A stretch of DNA of 64,000 nt from an uncultured Chitinophagaceae bacterium. Its GTDB lineage: Bacteria > Bacteroidota > Bacteroidia > Chitinophagales > Chitinophagaceae. Shown in pieces: positions 48,540 to 58,032 of this stretch; the first letter of the stretch is position 1, and each line of letters begins with the position of its first letter. The position numbers and the translations under genes were made by a program. Under the pieces are notes generated by a model, which did not search any database, was not told the DNA's origin, and worked only from the letters and a program-made list of their open reading frames with translations. Where the stretch lies: NCBI GenBank assembly GCA_936908745.1, contig CAKZFX010000011.1, forward strand, positions 372,001 to 436,000, in the 5' to 3' direction.

Positions 48540-49769
48540 TTAGGTATGGTGAATCACTGTTTCTTTAATAAGCGGATGGTTTTTTGCTGTCAGCGGAGCT
48601 TTTGTCAACGCTTTTGCTGTTACAAACATGATCAATCCTACAAAGCCCAGCGCCACACCAAAGTCATAAATAATATTCGGCACATGCTCTTTTGAAATAG
48701 CCGGGAATACCATCTGGTAGAAATCCAGCCAGTGACCAAAGATGATCAGCAACGCCATGAACGTGATGGTACCATAATTACGTTTGGCACCTCTTGTCAT
48801 CAATATCAGCAATGGCGAAATAAAGTTGATGATGAACATCAGCCAGAAGATGCCGCTGTAAATACCTTCTGCACGTGGTTTGAAGTAAACCGTTTCTTCT
48901 GGAATGTTGGCGTACCAGATCAGCATGAACTGGGAGAACCACAGGTATGTCCAGAAGATAGAGAACGCAAACATGAATTTACCGATATCATGCAGGTGCT
49001 CGTTGGTAGCAAATGGCAGGTAATTGTTGTTTTTCAGGAATACAACAAATAATGCGATCACGGCCATACCGGCTACAAATGTGCTGGCAAATGTGTACCA
49101 GCTATACATGGTGCTGTACCAGTGTGCATCGATGCTCATCAGCCATAACCATGGGATAGATGACATGATCGTCAGGGCAAATACAACGATAAACAAAGCC
49201 GCCCAAACGGTGTTGTCCCACATGTATTTTTTTCTTCCTTCTACGGTCGGGATCGGGTTGTTGTCAAGGCTGCGTGAACGTTGTCTCATTTTCCAGCCCA
49301 GTACAGACCACAATACAACAGTAAGTATTGTTGCTACGATAAAGAAGTTCTTATTTAAAAATCCTTTTTTATGAAGCAGTACATGATCTTCTGCTACGTG
49401 GTGAGAGTTTACCCAATGATAAATAGCATCATTACCACCCAGTACAATAGATAATAAAATCGCCAGTGCAATAACACCCACTACCGGCACACAAGCAGAA
49501 ACCGCTTCTGATACCCGTGTAAATGCCAGTTGCCAGCCACCCCATGCCAGTGTAGTAGCGCAGATAAAGAACATAGCTGCATTTACCACCAGCAAAAAGT
49601 AAACACTGTTTTGTAACAAAGAGGCCCAAAATCTTGCATTCTCATGATGGTCTTTGCTGCTGCCAAATTTTGCATATAACAGGCCGATAGCAATAATTCC
49701 TATTGCCATCAGGATAAAGGCCACCATGTTATATCGCTTTGGTACTATAAAGTTTTCCCGGTTAGACAT
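48540..49769 (-). CDS. actF: Alternative complex III subunit ActF
   Basis: A 409-residue integral membrane protein with about ten spans, found directly after ActE in this locus. FSIFWTYLWFSQFMLIWYANIPEETVYF and the LIIFGHWLDFYQMVFP segment match the quinol:cytochrome c oxidoreductase ActF family (related to NrfD/PsrC-like ActC). It carries no cofactor motif and helps form the quinol-binding membrane half of alternative complex III. Starts 33 nt after actE. Confidence 0.9.
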   Translation of the reverse strand: MSNRENFIVPKRYNMVAFILMAIGIIAIGLLYAKFGSSKDHHENARFWASLLQNSVYFLLVVNAAMFFICATTLAWGGWQLAFTRVSEAVSACVPVVGVIALAILLSIVLGGNDAIYHWVNSHHVAEDHVLLHKKGFLNKNFFIVATILTVVLWSVLGWKMRQRSRSLDNNPIPTVEGRKKYMWDNTVWAALFIVVFALTIMSSIPWLWLMSIDAHWYSTMYSWYTFASTFVAGMAVIALFVVFLKNNNYLPFATNEHLHDIGKFMFAFSIFWTYLWFSQFMLIWYANIPEETVYFKPRAEGIYSGIFWLMFIINFISPLLILMTRGAKRNYGTITFMALLIIFGHWLDFYQMVFPAISKEHVPNIIYDFGVALGFVGLIMFVTAKALTKAPLTAKNHPLIKETVIHHT

Positions 49770-49802
49770 CAGTTTACATTTATTATTTCGTCAAACAGTA
49801 TT

Positions 49803-50474
49803 TTATTTCTTAGTCGCCGCTGCCGCAGTTGCACTGTCAGCAGTTGCTGTTGCTGCAGGCGCTGCTGCTGCCGTTTTTCCTTGCTTTGCTTTGATATAGG
49901 CGATCACTTCCCAACGTTGCTTAGTGCTCATTTGTGAAGCATAGCTTCCCATTTGTCCTTTACCATAGGTTACGGAGTGAAACATCGTTCCTTCCGGCAT
50001 GGCTTCCATTAATGCATCGCCAATGAATTTTTTAGGCGCTGCTTTGAAAGGACCGTTACCATCATTATACAAAGGACCATTACCGTCCAGCTTTGTCCCA
50101 TGACAGATACCGCAGTTTACCAGGTACAGACGCTCAGCTTCTTTCATATCAATTGTAGCCGGGTCAAGCGGGTTTTTAATAGCAGCGGAGTTTGCATAAC
50201 CGAGTGAGTCATGTTTCAGCTCATAAGCTGGCATATCACCACGGGCAATCGTACCACCAACCGGCAATGAAGTGTAATAGATCTTTCCTTCACCCAGTTG
50301 GGCTTTATCAGTAGTGAATTTGCTGGTATCCAATCCTGCATAGGTTTCGTAAGCACGGCTATAGCTCATATCAGGCATATAAGCACGGCCGGGACTTTTT
50401 CCGCCATCCCTGTTGCAACTAACTACCACCAGTCCTGCTGCCACTATTCCGGTTATGATCAAAAGTTTTTTCAT
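49803..50474 (-). CDS. actE: Alternative complex III cytochrome c subunit ActE
   Basis: A 223-residue lipoprotein (VVVSCNR Lipobox, Cys near residue 21). A single heme motif CGICH is in LVNCGICHGTKLDGNGPLYN, with an axial Met candidate in GQMGSYASQM. The C-terminus is an Ala-rich low-complexity tail (AAAAPAATATADSATAAAA). As the monoheme subunit of alternative complex III it passes electrons from the pentaheme domain towards oxidase. Start at 50474 (MKKLLIITG) fits the lipoprotein signal. Confidence 0.92.
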   Translation of the reverse strand: MKKLLIITGIVAAGLVVVSCNRDGGKSPGRAYMPDMSYSRAYETYAGLDTSKFTTDKAQLGEGKIYYTSLPVGGTIARGDMPAYELKHDSLGYANSAAIKNPLDPATIDMKEAERLYLVNCGICHGTKLDGNGPLYNDGNGPFKAAPKKFIGDALMEAMPEGTMFHSVTYGKGQMGSYASQMSTKQRWEVIAYIKAKQGKTAAAAPAATATADSATAAAATKK

Positions 50475-50493
50475 CTTATTCTTATAAAATATA

Positions 50494-51084
50494 TTAATGA
50501 ACCGCAGGTTCTTTTTTCTCAAAACGTTTTTCGTCTTTGTCGTAGCGGCCTAACCACCAGCCTGTTTCTTTGTAATCCACTTTCACATCTTTGGCGCCTG
50601 CACTTTGTAAAAAGCTGATCACTTCGGCATCGTTTGTTTTATCTGTGCATTCCAGCGCCATTACAAATGTGTCGTCTGTAGAGCGTGGGTTAAAGTGGTC
50701 TTTTTTTACAAAAGGGGCCAGTTGGCAAAGCCAGCAAAAAGTAAGTACCATACCTACCGCTGCGAACAAAACAGTCAACTCAAACGTAATAGGTATCCAG
50801 GCAGGCAATGAAAAGAACGGTTTACCACCAAAGTCAATCTGCCAGTCGATGGTCAACGCCCAGGTGATAAAGCTTACCGCTGTTGTCGTTCCTGTGATAC
50901 CATAAATAAAGCCGGCTGTATGAAGGCTGGTGTCACGCAGGCCCATAGCATGGTCCAAACCATGAATAGGAAACGGCGTAAACACATCGTGGATCTTATA
51001 TCCTGCACGGCGAACTTTCTTCACCGCAGGAAACAGTACCGCTTCGTCATCGAAATTGCCAACTATGAATTTTTTTACTGCCAT
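50494..51084 (-). CDS. actD: Alternative complex III subunit ActD (DUF3341)
   Basis: A 196-residue protein. It begins KKFIVGNFDDEAVLFPAVKKVRRAGYKIHDVFTPFPIHGLDHAMGL, the DUF3341 signature, followed by two membrane spans (GFIYGITGTTTAVSFITW, IPITFELTVLFAAVGMVLTF) and a cytoplasmic domain. ActD anchors the peripheral parts of alternative complex III. The preceding spacer contains an inverted word repeat. Confidence 0.92.
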   Translation of the reverse strand: MAVKKFIVGNFDDEAVLFPAVKKVRRAGYKIHDVFTPFPIHGLDHAMGLRDTSLHTAGFIYGITGTTTAVSFITWALTIDWQIDFGGKPFFSLPAWIPITFELTVLFAAVGMVLTFCWLCQLAPFVKKDHFNPRSTDDTFVMALECTDKTNDAEVISFLQSAGAKDVKVDYKETGWWLGRYDKDEKRFEKKEPAVH

Positions 51085-51088
51085 TTGT

Positions 51089-51195
51089 TTAGCTTTTAGC
51101 TGCGAGTTTCGAGCAGGAAACTCTAACTATTTATTCTGTTATAATACTATTTCTGTCTCTGTGCAAGCTCGTAGCTTTAGCTAACAGCTTGCAGC
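51089..51195. repeat. Inverted word repeat (TTAGCTTTTAGCTGCGAG / CTCGTAGCTTTAGCTAA)
   Basis: Left arm 51089-51118, right arm 51163-51195, both made of AGCT-type words with inverted order (TTAGC, AGCTNCGAG). It fills the actC-actD spacer and can form a long imperfect hairpin in the mRNA. Confidence 0.6.
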
Positions 51196-51201
51196 CTTTT
51201 C

Positions 51202-52656
51202 CTAAGCCCCGTGATCGTGTCCGTGTTTATGACCAAACTCATCTGTTGACTCATTCTCCACTTCGTCCATTTTCTCTTTATAGTTATCACCGCTTCTTTT
51301 CAGGATATGTTTGATCTCTGCAATCGCAATAACCGGGAAGAATTTAGAGAACAGGAAGTAACAGGTAAAGAACAACCCAAATGTTCCCATATAGAAACCA
51401 ACCTCCCAGATCGTAGGTGTATAGTATGTACTCCATGAAGAAGGCAGGTAATCACGATATACCGAAGTAACGATGATCACAAAACGCTCGAACCACATAC
51501 CGATGTTCACAAGGATACTCATGAAGAAGGTAACAAACAGGTTTCTTCTCATTTTGCGGAACCAGAAGATCTGTGGCGACAATACGTTACAACCCATCAT
51601 CAGCCAGTAGCTCCAGCCATAAGGGCTGCTCAGGTTCAGGCGGTTTTCCGCAAATGCATACCACTCATAATCCACAGCACTGTACCATGCCATAAACAAC
51701 TCCGTCAGGTAGGCGATACCAACGATAGAACCTGTCAGTACGATTACCTTATTCATTACATCTATATGCTCAATGGTAATGTAGTTTTGTAAACCCAACA
51801 CCTTACGTGTGATCAGCAAGAGCGTTTGCACCATCGCGAAACCAGAGAATACCGCACCCGCTACGAAGTAAGGAGGAAAGATCGTTGTGTGCCATCCCGG
51901 AACTACCGAAGTGGCGAAGTCAAAGGATACGATCGTGTGAACTGATAATACAAGCGGTGTACTCAAACCTGCCAGCACCAATGAAAGTGCTTCGTGACGT
52001 TGCCAGTGTTTGGTAGAACCTGTCCATCCGAATGCCGCCACGCCATAAAAAGCTTTTCTCCATTTTTCTTTTGCCCTGTCACGCAGTGTTGCCAGGTCAG
52101 GCAGCAAACCAGCATACCAGAATAAAAGAGATACAGTAAAGTAAGTTGAAATCGCAAATACGTCCCACAAGAGTGGTGAGTTAAAATTCACCCACAGCGG
52201 ACCTCTTGTATTGGGATAAGGCAATACGAAGAAGGCGTTCCATACACGGCCCATGTGCCAGATCGGGAACTGGCCCGCACACATTACCGCAAAGATTGTC
52301 ATCGCTTCCGCCGCACGGTTCACACCCGTTCTCCAGCCCTGGCGGAACAATAACAGGATCGCAGAGATCAGCGTTCCAGCGTGACCAATACCTACCCACC
52401 ATACGAAGTTGGTGATATCCCAACCCCACCCGATGGTTTTGTTCAGGTTCCACTGGCCGGTACCGTAGATCACTTCCATGGTTACGGACACAATACCGAA
52501 AATGAGCAAGCCCACAGAAATCAGGAAACCTACCCACCAGAGTTTGGAAGGCTTAGCTTCCACCGGGCGGCAAATATCTTCTGTCACCTGGTGATAATCC
52601 TTATTACCATCTACCAGTGGTGCTCTTACCTGTGATTCGTATCTGAGTAATCCCAT
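51202..52656 (-). CDS. actC: Alternative complex III subunit ActC (NrfD/PsrC family)
   Basis: A 484-residue membrane protein with about ten spans, of the polysulfide-reductase NrfD/PsrC type. WWVGIGHAGTLISAILLLFRQGWR near residues 90-113 carries the conserved His of the quinol site, and WHMGRVWNAFFVLPYPNTRGPLWVNF is a further family hallmark. A His-rich C-terminus (HKHGHDHGA) ends it. It oxidises menaquinol together with ActB. Lies between two word-repeat spacers. Confidence 0.95.
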   Translation of the reverse strand: MGLLRYESQVRAPLVDGNKDYHQVTEDICRPVEAKPSKLWWVGFLISVGLLIFGIVSVTMEVIYGTGQWNLNKTIGWGWDITNFVWWVGIGHAGTLISAILLLFRQGWRTGVNRAAEAMTIFAVMCAGQFPIWHMGRVWNAFFVLPYPNTRGPLWVNFNSPLLWDVFAISTYFTVSLLFWYAGLLPDLATLRDRAKEKWRKAFYGVAAFGWTGSTKHWQRHEALSLVLAGLSTPLVLSVHTIVSFDFATSVVPGWHTTIFPPYFVAGAVFSGFAMVQTLLLITRKVLGLQNYITIEHIDVMNKVIVLTGSIVGIAYLTELFMAWYSAVDYEWYAFAENRLNLSSPYGWSYWLMMGCNVLSPQIFWFRKMRRNLFVTFFMSILVNIGMWFERFVIIVTSVYRDYLPSSWSTYYTPTIWEVGFYMGTFGLFFTCYFLFSKFFPVIAIAEIKHILKRSGDNYKEKMDEVENESTDEFGHKHGHDHGA

Positions 52657-52709
52657 ATTAATTTAGCTTTTAGCTCTGCGCTTTTAGCGTTTATTATTTA
52701 GTCAATTTT

Positions 52710-52785
52710 AGTTCTGGAGTTTTAAGTTTAATAGTTCCATTTTTATCGGAACCCTTAGACCTGAAACTTTTGAACTTAGAACTTC
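52710..52785. repeat. Inverted word repeat (AGTTCTGGAGTTTTAAG / AACTTAGAACT)
   Basis: AGTTCT...AGTTTAATAGTTCC (52710-52738) faces GGAACCC...AAACTTTTGAACTTAGAACTTC (52748-52785) across 9 nt. The inner AGTTCC/GGAAC pair closes a long imperfect hairpin in the actB-actC spacer. The left neighbour 52657-52700 also has TTTAGC words. Confidence 0.6.
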
Positions 52786-55700
52786 TTAGTGTGCCGCTTC
52801 TGTTTTATGTTCTGTTGCCGGTACGCCTTCGTGTTTCACTTCTTTGCCATGTCCTTCTGCTGCGTGCGGCTCCGGGTCTTTGCTTTTCCAGTTAGGCGCA
52901 GGATCATCAGAATTTCTCACTTTAGTCAGGTAGCTCACATTTGGCAATACGTGCAATTGCTCCAGCACATAGAACATACGGTTCGGGTTTTCTGCCCTCA
53001 CTTTGCTGATCGCACTGTTTTTATCATTTACGTTACCGAAGATGATCGCATCCGCGTTACAAGCCATTTGACAAGCTGTTTTCGCATCGCCATCTTTCAA
53101 CGGACGGTTTTCTTTTTTCGCTGTCAGCTTCGCTTCCTGTGTTTTCTGGATACAGAAAGAACATTTTTCCATCACACCTCTTGAACGAACCGTAACATCA
53201 GGGTTCAACACCATTCTTGTCAGGTCATCGTTCATCTGGTGAACAGTAGGATCCAGTTTACCTACGAGCGACTGGTCCTGGTTGTCTTTAAAGCTGTCTG
53301 CACCTGTATAATCAGCCCAGTTAAAGCGACGTACTTTGAAAGGACAGTTATTAGCGCAATATCTTGTACCGATACAACGGTTATAAGCCATTTGGTTGAT
53401 GCCCTCTGCACTGTGGTTGGTAGCAGCAACAGGACATACGTTCTCACAAGGAGCGTTATCACAATGCTGACACATCATCGGCTGGAACACCACGCCTTTC
53501 AGATCATCTGGATTATTTTCATCTGTTACAAAGTAGCGATCGATACGCAGCCAGTGCATATCATGATAACGCAGTACTTCGCTTTTGCCCACAACAGGAA
53601 CGTTGTTTTCTGCATGACAGGCCACCACGCAGGCGCCACAACCATAGCAGGCGTTCATGTCGATGTTCATTCCCCATTTCAGACCCGGCTTTTCATGCAC
53701 ACCATACAGCGTTGCTTCTTTGCGGAAGTCGCCGGATGTTTTTGCATAATCATCCACCATTTTCTGGCGATAGTCTGCAACGATAGTTGGTTTCTTTTTA
53801 AAATCACCCAATGTTGTTTCCCTTACCACTTCCACACGGTCTTCGTATGAATTGTGTATCTGCGTCTGGGCTATCTTATGTGTCTTACCTGTTTTTTCAA
53901 CTTTTGCTGTGCCATTGTAAACAACAGTAGTGCCGTTGAAAGAGGTAAAAGGATAAACGTTTTGTCCAACACCTACGGCTGTTTTGCCCAGGCCTTCGCT
54001 TCTTCCGTAACCTACTGCTACCGCAATAGTGTTAGCGTTCATACCGGGCACCACCAGTATTGGCAGCTCTACTGATTTGCTTCCAACCGTCAGTTTGATA
54101 ACGTCTTTGGAAGGATAGTATTCGTAGTTGTTTTTTGATTTTTCAGAACCGTTAATCAAATCAATGCCCAGGAGATTTTTAGCCAGGCTCATGCTGATCA
54201 ACGCATAGTTGTCCCATGTAGCTTTAGAGATAGCATCCGGCAATTCCTGTAACCACGGGTTCGTTGCACCTGTACCTGTACCAATAGAAACTTTTTGGTA
54301 CAATACCACTTCGTATTCACCGCCTTTCAGGGAGCTGATAGCTGTTGCCGCTGCACCTACTGCGCCGCCGCTATAAGAACCTGCGCCGGCTGCTGCTGCA
54401 GTTTCAATCACACCATTCTGCAATGCGGTGTTGAAAGCCTGCTCAGAGCCGAGTTTGCCTGTCCAATATGTTTTAAAATAAGTATCGTAATCGTTGGTGT
54501 TACCCGCCCATTTCAACAAAGAAGTTTGATAAGGACGTGTTTTAAACAGCGGGTAAATAGTCGGCTGCATAAAACTGGTGTAGCCCGTTTTTGCTTCCGC
54601 ATCACCCCAGCTTTCCAAATAGTGGTGCGTAGGGATGATGTATTGACATAACTCGGTTGTTTCATCCAGTCTTTCGCCAAAGGAAACAGTGAGTTTTACT
54701 TTTTTGATCGCTGTTTTGAATTTCTCTGCTTCGTATGAGTTGTAAGCAGGGTTTGCACCATAGATAAACAGTGCGCCTACTTGTCCTGCGTCCATTTGAG
54801 CAGTCAGGTCAGCGAGGTCTTTATCAATACCCTGGCGATAGTTAGAAGTAACCGCCCAGTTGATTGTTTTACCGTTAGCGCCAACAGCATTGTTGATCGC
54901 ATTCACGATCACCTGCACGTTCATATCATTGCTGTCGCTTACTACTAATGAAGTGCCATTGTTTGCTTTCAGATCATTCACCACTCTTTCGATACCCGCT
55001 TTCAGTTTAGTATCAGCGATAGAAGGAGCCGTTACAGAACCGTCGAGACCAGCAAGGATAGCCAGTGCCACCGCACCTGTTTCAGATGGACGGTGTGTAA
55101 AACGTTCGTCAGCACTTGCACCCGTATTGCTTAAAAAGCTTTCAAACTGGTAGTGCTTGCTCATAGAAGGATTTTTCTCATCAATCTTCCTTCCTTTTGT
55201 ATAGCCATTAGAATTTTCAACCGGGTTCATCCATGTACCAAGGAAATCAGCACCCAAACTCACGATCACTTTCGCTGCGCCGAAGTCGTAGCTAGGTAAT
55301 TTGCGGCCAAAACCACTTGCTTCGTTGGCCAGCAGCATACCGCTGTATGACACTGCATCAGCCTGTACATGTTTGCTGCCCGGATATTTTGCTAAGAATT
55401 CTGCAATTACTTGTTGTGTAGAAGGCGAAACGATCGTGCTGGTCAGCAATACAACCGGCAGGCCACCTAAGCCAGCCATTGCATCTGCCACCAGTTTATC
55501 TACCTGCTCAAAACTTGGAATCTCTTCAAACTTGTCGCCTTTCTTTTGTTTAGGGTGCGTAAGGCGTGCTGTATCGTATAAATCTAATACAGAAGCCTGT
55601 GCTCTTGCTGTTGTACCCCCATTTGTAAACGTGGAAAGCGTGTTGCCTTCTATTTTGATAGGACGACCATCTCTTACTTTAGCCAATACCGGGATCACAT

Positions 55701-56004
55701 CACCATCCTGCACATACGTAGTGGCATAATATTTTGCCACACCCGGTACAATATTCTCCGGCTTGTTAGCAAACGGAACCGCTTTTCTTACCGGCACTTT
55801 ACAGCTTGCAGCCAGCGTGGCAGCCGCAGTGCTGAAACCGAGGTATTTTAAGAAGTCACGGCGGGGAGCTTTCGCATCAATCAATCCTTTATCGTCAAAG
55901 CCTTCAAAGGGTAATTCCTCTTTGAATTCATCCTGCTGCTGCTTGCGAAATTCTTCGCTTTCGCTAAACTCTCCGAAACTTTGCCAGTATTTTTTTTGGC
56001 TCAT
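52786..56004 (-). CDS. actB: Alternative complex III subunit ActB, Tat-exported iron-sulfur protein
   Basis: A 1072-residue protein. A twin-arginine-like APRRDFLKYLG near residues 46-56 marks Tat export. The large middle part is a degenerate molybdopterin-oxidoreductase-like domain (residues about 60-720) without an obvious Mo ligand. The C-terminal third is a ferredoxin-type domain with CYGCGACVVACHAEN, CQHCDNAPCENVCPVAAT, RYCANNCPFKVRRFNW and CSFCIQK plus CQMACNADA, enough for four Fe-S clusters. It passes electrons from menaquinol to the hemes of ActA. Confidence 0.95.
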   Translation of the reverse strand: MSQKKYWQSFGEFSESEEFRKQQQDEFKEELPFEGFDDKGLIDAKAPRRDFLKYLGFSTAAATLAASCKVPVRKAVPFANKPENIVPGVAKYYATTYVQDGDVIPVLAKVRDGRPIKIEGNTLSTFTNGGTTARAQASVLDLYDTARLTHPKQKKGDKFEEIPSFEQVDKLVADAMAGLGGLPVVLLTSTIVSPSTQQVIAEFLAKYPGSKHVQADAVSYSGMLLANEASGFGRKLPSYDFGAAKVIVSLGADFLGTWMNPVENSNGYTKGRKIDEKNPSMSKHYQFESFLSNTGASADERFTHRPSETGAVALAILAGLDGSVTAPSIADTKLKAGIERVVNDLKANNGTSLVVSDSNDMNVQVIVNAINNAVGANGKTINWAVTSNYRQGIDKDLADLTAQMDAGQVGALFIYGANPAYNSYEAEKFKTAIKKVKLTVSFGERLDETTELCQYIIPTHHYLESWGDAEAKTGYTSFMQPTIYPLFKTRPYQTSLLKWAGNTNDYDTYFKTYWTGKLGSEQAFNTALQNGVIETAAAAGAGSYSGGAVGAAATAISSLKGGEYEVVLYQKVSIGTGTGATNPWLQELPDAISKATWDNYALISMSLAKNLLGIDLINGSEKSKNNYEYYPSKDVIKLTVGSKSVELPILVVPGMNANTIAVAVGYGRSEGLGKTAVGVGQNVYPFTSFNGTTVVYNGTAKVEKTGKTHKIAQTQIHNSYEDRVEVVRETTLGDFKKKPTIVADYRQKMVDDYAKTSGDFRKEATLYGVHEKPGLKWGMNIDMNACYGCGACVVACHAENNVPVVGKSEVLRYHDMHWLRIDRYFVTDENNPDDLKGVVFQPMMCQHCDNAPCENVCPVAATNHSAEGINQMAYNRCIGTRYCANNCPFKVRRFNWADYTGADSFKDNQDQSLVGKLDPTVHQMNDDLTRMVLNPDVTVRSRGVMEKCSFCIQKTQEAKLTAKKENRPLKDGDAKTACQMACNADAIIFGNVNDKNSAISKVRAENPNRMFYVLEQLHVLPNVSYLTKVRNSDDPAPNWKSKDPEPHAAEGHGKEVKHEGVPATEHKTEAAH

Positions 56005-56015
56005 AGTGATTTAAT

Positions 56016-56154
56016 AAATGTGATAATGTGGAGATATGAAAATGTGGAAATGGTTCAAATCAACATTTATTCTTCCTGCATTATCTTTTATAAAAACTAG
56101 TTATTCTTCTTTTTTAATTATACATCAGCACATTCCCAGGTCTTCATATTATGC
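56016..56154. repeat. Inverted word repeat (AATGTGGAA / TTCCCAGG...CATATT words)
   Basis: AATGTGATAATGTGGAGATATGAAAATGTGG (56016-56047) faces CATCAGCACATTCCCAGGTCTTCATATTATG (56123-56153), sharing AATGTG and ATATGAA in inverted order. It fills the actA-actB spacer. Confidence 0.5.
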
Positions 56155-57411
56155 TTAGTAGTGACATTTCTGGCACTCTAAACCACCGATATCTTTCACG
56201 GTTACACTGTCCATTTTACCAGCCCTGATATCTTCATGGAATTTTTCATAAATGCTGTAAAACTGGTTGCCGGTGCTGTCCGTCATGTTGAAGTTTACTT
56301 TGGTCTGACGGTGACAGTTTACACACCAGCCCATGCTCAATTCAGAGAATTGTTTTACTTCATCCATCGCTGTTATTTCACCGTGGCAAGTCTGGCACTG
56401 TACGTTACCCGCTTTTACGTGCTGTGAGTGGTTGAAATAAACGTGGTCAGGCAGGTTGTGAATTTTTACCCACTGGATCGGTTTTGCGTTAGCAGGATCC
56501 CATGCGTCTGGTTTTGTAGGATCAAAACCAGCATAGGTATACAATTTCGCTATCTCAGCAGTTCCGTTTACCTCTGTGCCATCTGCCCTGTATAAAGGAG
56601 CACCAGAGTATTCACTGATTGATTTGTGACAGTTCATACACACGTTCACAGAAGGAATAGTAGCATGTTTGCTTTCCATCGCATTGCCGTGGCAATAAAG
56701 ACAGTTGATCTGGTTGATACCAGCGTGTACTTTGTGTGAGTAGAAAATAGGTTGTTCAGGCTCGTAATCTTTTTGACGGCCCATATTAATGGCGCCTTTA
56801 GCTACAAAGTAACCACCGATCACGGTGAATACGATAGCGGCCATGGCGATGTAAACTTTATTACGGTAGAAAGGAACAGGCTCAGGACGTTCGATGCCTT
56901 CCGCATCATCACTCATTTTCTTAAGATTGCTGTTCACATACATTAAGATGAGTGCAACAACAGCTAATATTAAAGAGATAACACCGAAGATGACTGCGTT
57001 CTGACCGGATTTGTCAGGGGGATTTGGCCCATCATTAACTTTTACCGGAGGTGTCCAACCATTCGCCCATGTAATTACAGCGTCTATTTCTGCATCTTTC
57101 AACCTTTCACCAAAAATATCCATGCTAGTAGCAGAAAAGCTTTGTACTTCCACTGCTCTCGGATTACCGGAAGCCACAGATGTTTTCCAGTTTTTTACCC
57201 AAGTACGGATAGCAGCCATGTCACCACCCCAGCGGTCAACCACACCTACCAGGTCTGGACCTGTTGATGCTTTACCCATTGTGTGGCAGGCACTACAATT
57301 GGCTTTAAATATTGCCGCACCGTCCTGTGCCGAGCTATTTATTACGGAAAAAGTAAAAAATGCTAAAAATAGTATTATCAGTCTCTGGCCGATTGGTTTA
57401 CAAGGAATCAT
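56155..57411 (-). CDS. actA: Alternative complex III multiheme cytochrome ActA, six CxxCH
   Basis: A 418-residue secreted protein (signal ending near INSSAQ). It has an N-terminal monoheme cytochrome c domain (CSACHTMGKASTGPDLVG near residues 39-56), a membrane span (FGVISLILAVVALILMYV), a second span (IAMAAIVFTVIGGYFV) and a pentaheme part with CLYCH, CMNCH, CQTCH, CVNCH and CQKCH at the very end. ActA is usually described as pentaheme; the extra N-terminal heme domain makes six. It is the first gene of the locus and links ActB clusters to ActE or oxidase. Confidence 0.93.
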   Translation of the reverse strand: MIPCKPIGQRLIILFLAFFTFSVINSSAQDGAAIFKANCSACHTMGKASTGPDLVGVVDRWGGDMAAIRTWVKNWKTSVASGNPRAVEVQSFSATSMDIFGERLKDAEIDAVITWANGWTPPVKVNDGPNPPDKSGQNAVIFGVISLILAVVALILMYVNSNLKKMSDDAEGIERPEPVPFYRNKVYIAMAAIVFTVIGGYFVAKGAINMGRQKDYEPEQPIFYSHKVHAGINQINCLYCHGNAMESKHATIPSVNVCMNCHKSISEYSGAPLYRADGTEVNGTAEIAKLYTYAGFDPTKPDAWDPANAKPIQWVKIHNLPDHVYFNHSQHVKAGNVQCQTCHGEITAMDEVKQFSELSMGWCVNCHRQTKVNFNMTDSTGNQFYSIYEKFHEDIRAGKMDSVTVKDIGGLECQKCHY

Positions 57412-57724
57412 AGACGCAATTGATCTGAAAAATGTGGATAAAAAGCTGTAACCAGCCGCAAAAATAAGTCAGGAAGTTAACAAAATGTCAATGCCTCAAA
57501 ACTTTTTTTAACCCGCTACCAGCCTGCATTTCAGCGGATTTACACCTATTTTTTTGCTGCCTTGAAAATTGTTTGTCATAAAAAAGTAATCATAAGCAGC
57601 CAATGTGGGAATGTGAAAAGCGTACTCCGGCGGCAGCAAAAAAATACGGCCACCTGACAAATCAAAGTGCTGATTTGGGCTTTTTTTACTGACTTTTGCG
57701 CCGAAATCATCATTTTCAGCCGCT
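57412..57724. promoter_or_regulatory. Intergenic region with a -7 box for the respiratory locus
   Basis: A 313-bp spacer without a gene. On the minus strand TATTTTTG at 57459-57466 is an exact TAnnTTTG box, 47 nt before the actA ATG, and TTTG lies 14 nt further upstream, closer than usual. On the plus strand no exact box was found before the 57725 gene, only a near match TGACTTTTG at 57690-57698. Nothing else is recognised. Confidence 0.4.
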
Positions 57725-58030
57725 ATGTTTGAAAAATTACAGAAAAAATGGAAGGTAGGCGGGCTTCAATTAGCCCTTATCCTTTGCACATTTGCCATTG
57801 GCGGCAGTTTAACGGGCTTTATAGGCAAAAAGATCATGAACGGGCTGGCCATCCAGCAAGACTGGCTCTGGGCCGTTATCTACATATTATTAATAACTAT
57901 TATTTGGCCGATGGCTGTTATCCTCATCAGCATACCGTTTGGCCAGTTCCGGTTTTTTATCAATTATATCCGAAAAATGGGCGTAAAAATGGGTTTGACG
58001 AAAGACCGCAGCCCAAAAACGGGTGAATAG
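57725..58030 (+). CDS. Small two-span membrane protein
   Basis: A 101-residue protein with two membrane segments (LALILCTFAIGGSLTGFIG and LWAVIYILLITIIWPMAVILISIPFG) and basic ends (FEKLQKKWKV, RFFINYIRKMGVKMGL). It resembles small conserved membrane proteins of Bacteroidota such as DUF6787, but I am not certain. It diverges from actA and converges with the VOC protein 2 nt away. Confidence 0.7.
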   Translation: MFEKLQKKWKVGGLQLALILCTFAIGGSLTGFIGKKIMNGLAIQQDWLWAVIYILLITIIWPMAVILISIPFGQFRFFINYIRKMGVKMGLTKDRSPKTGE

Positions 58031-58032
58031 TC

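Noticed and set aside
53239..53850. Plus-strand open frame of 203 aa opposite actB
   Set aside because: Antisense to the Fe-S domain of actB; Cys/His runs come from the complement of that gene.
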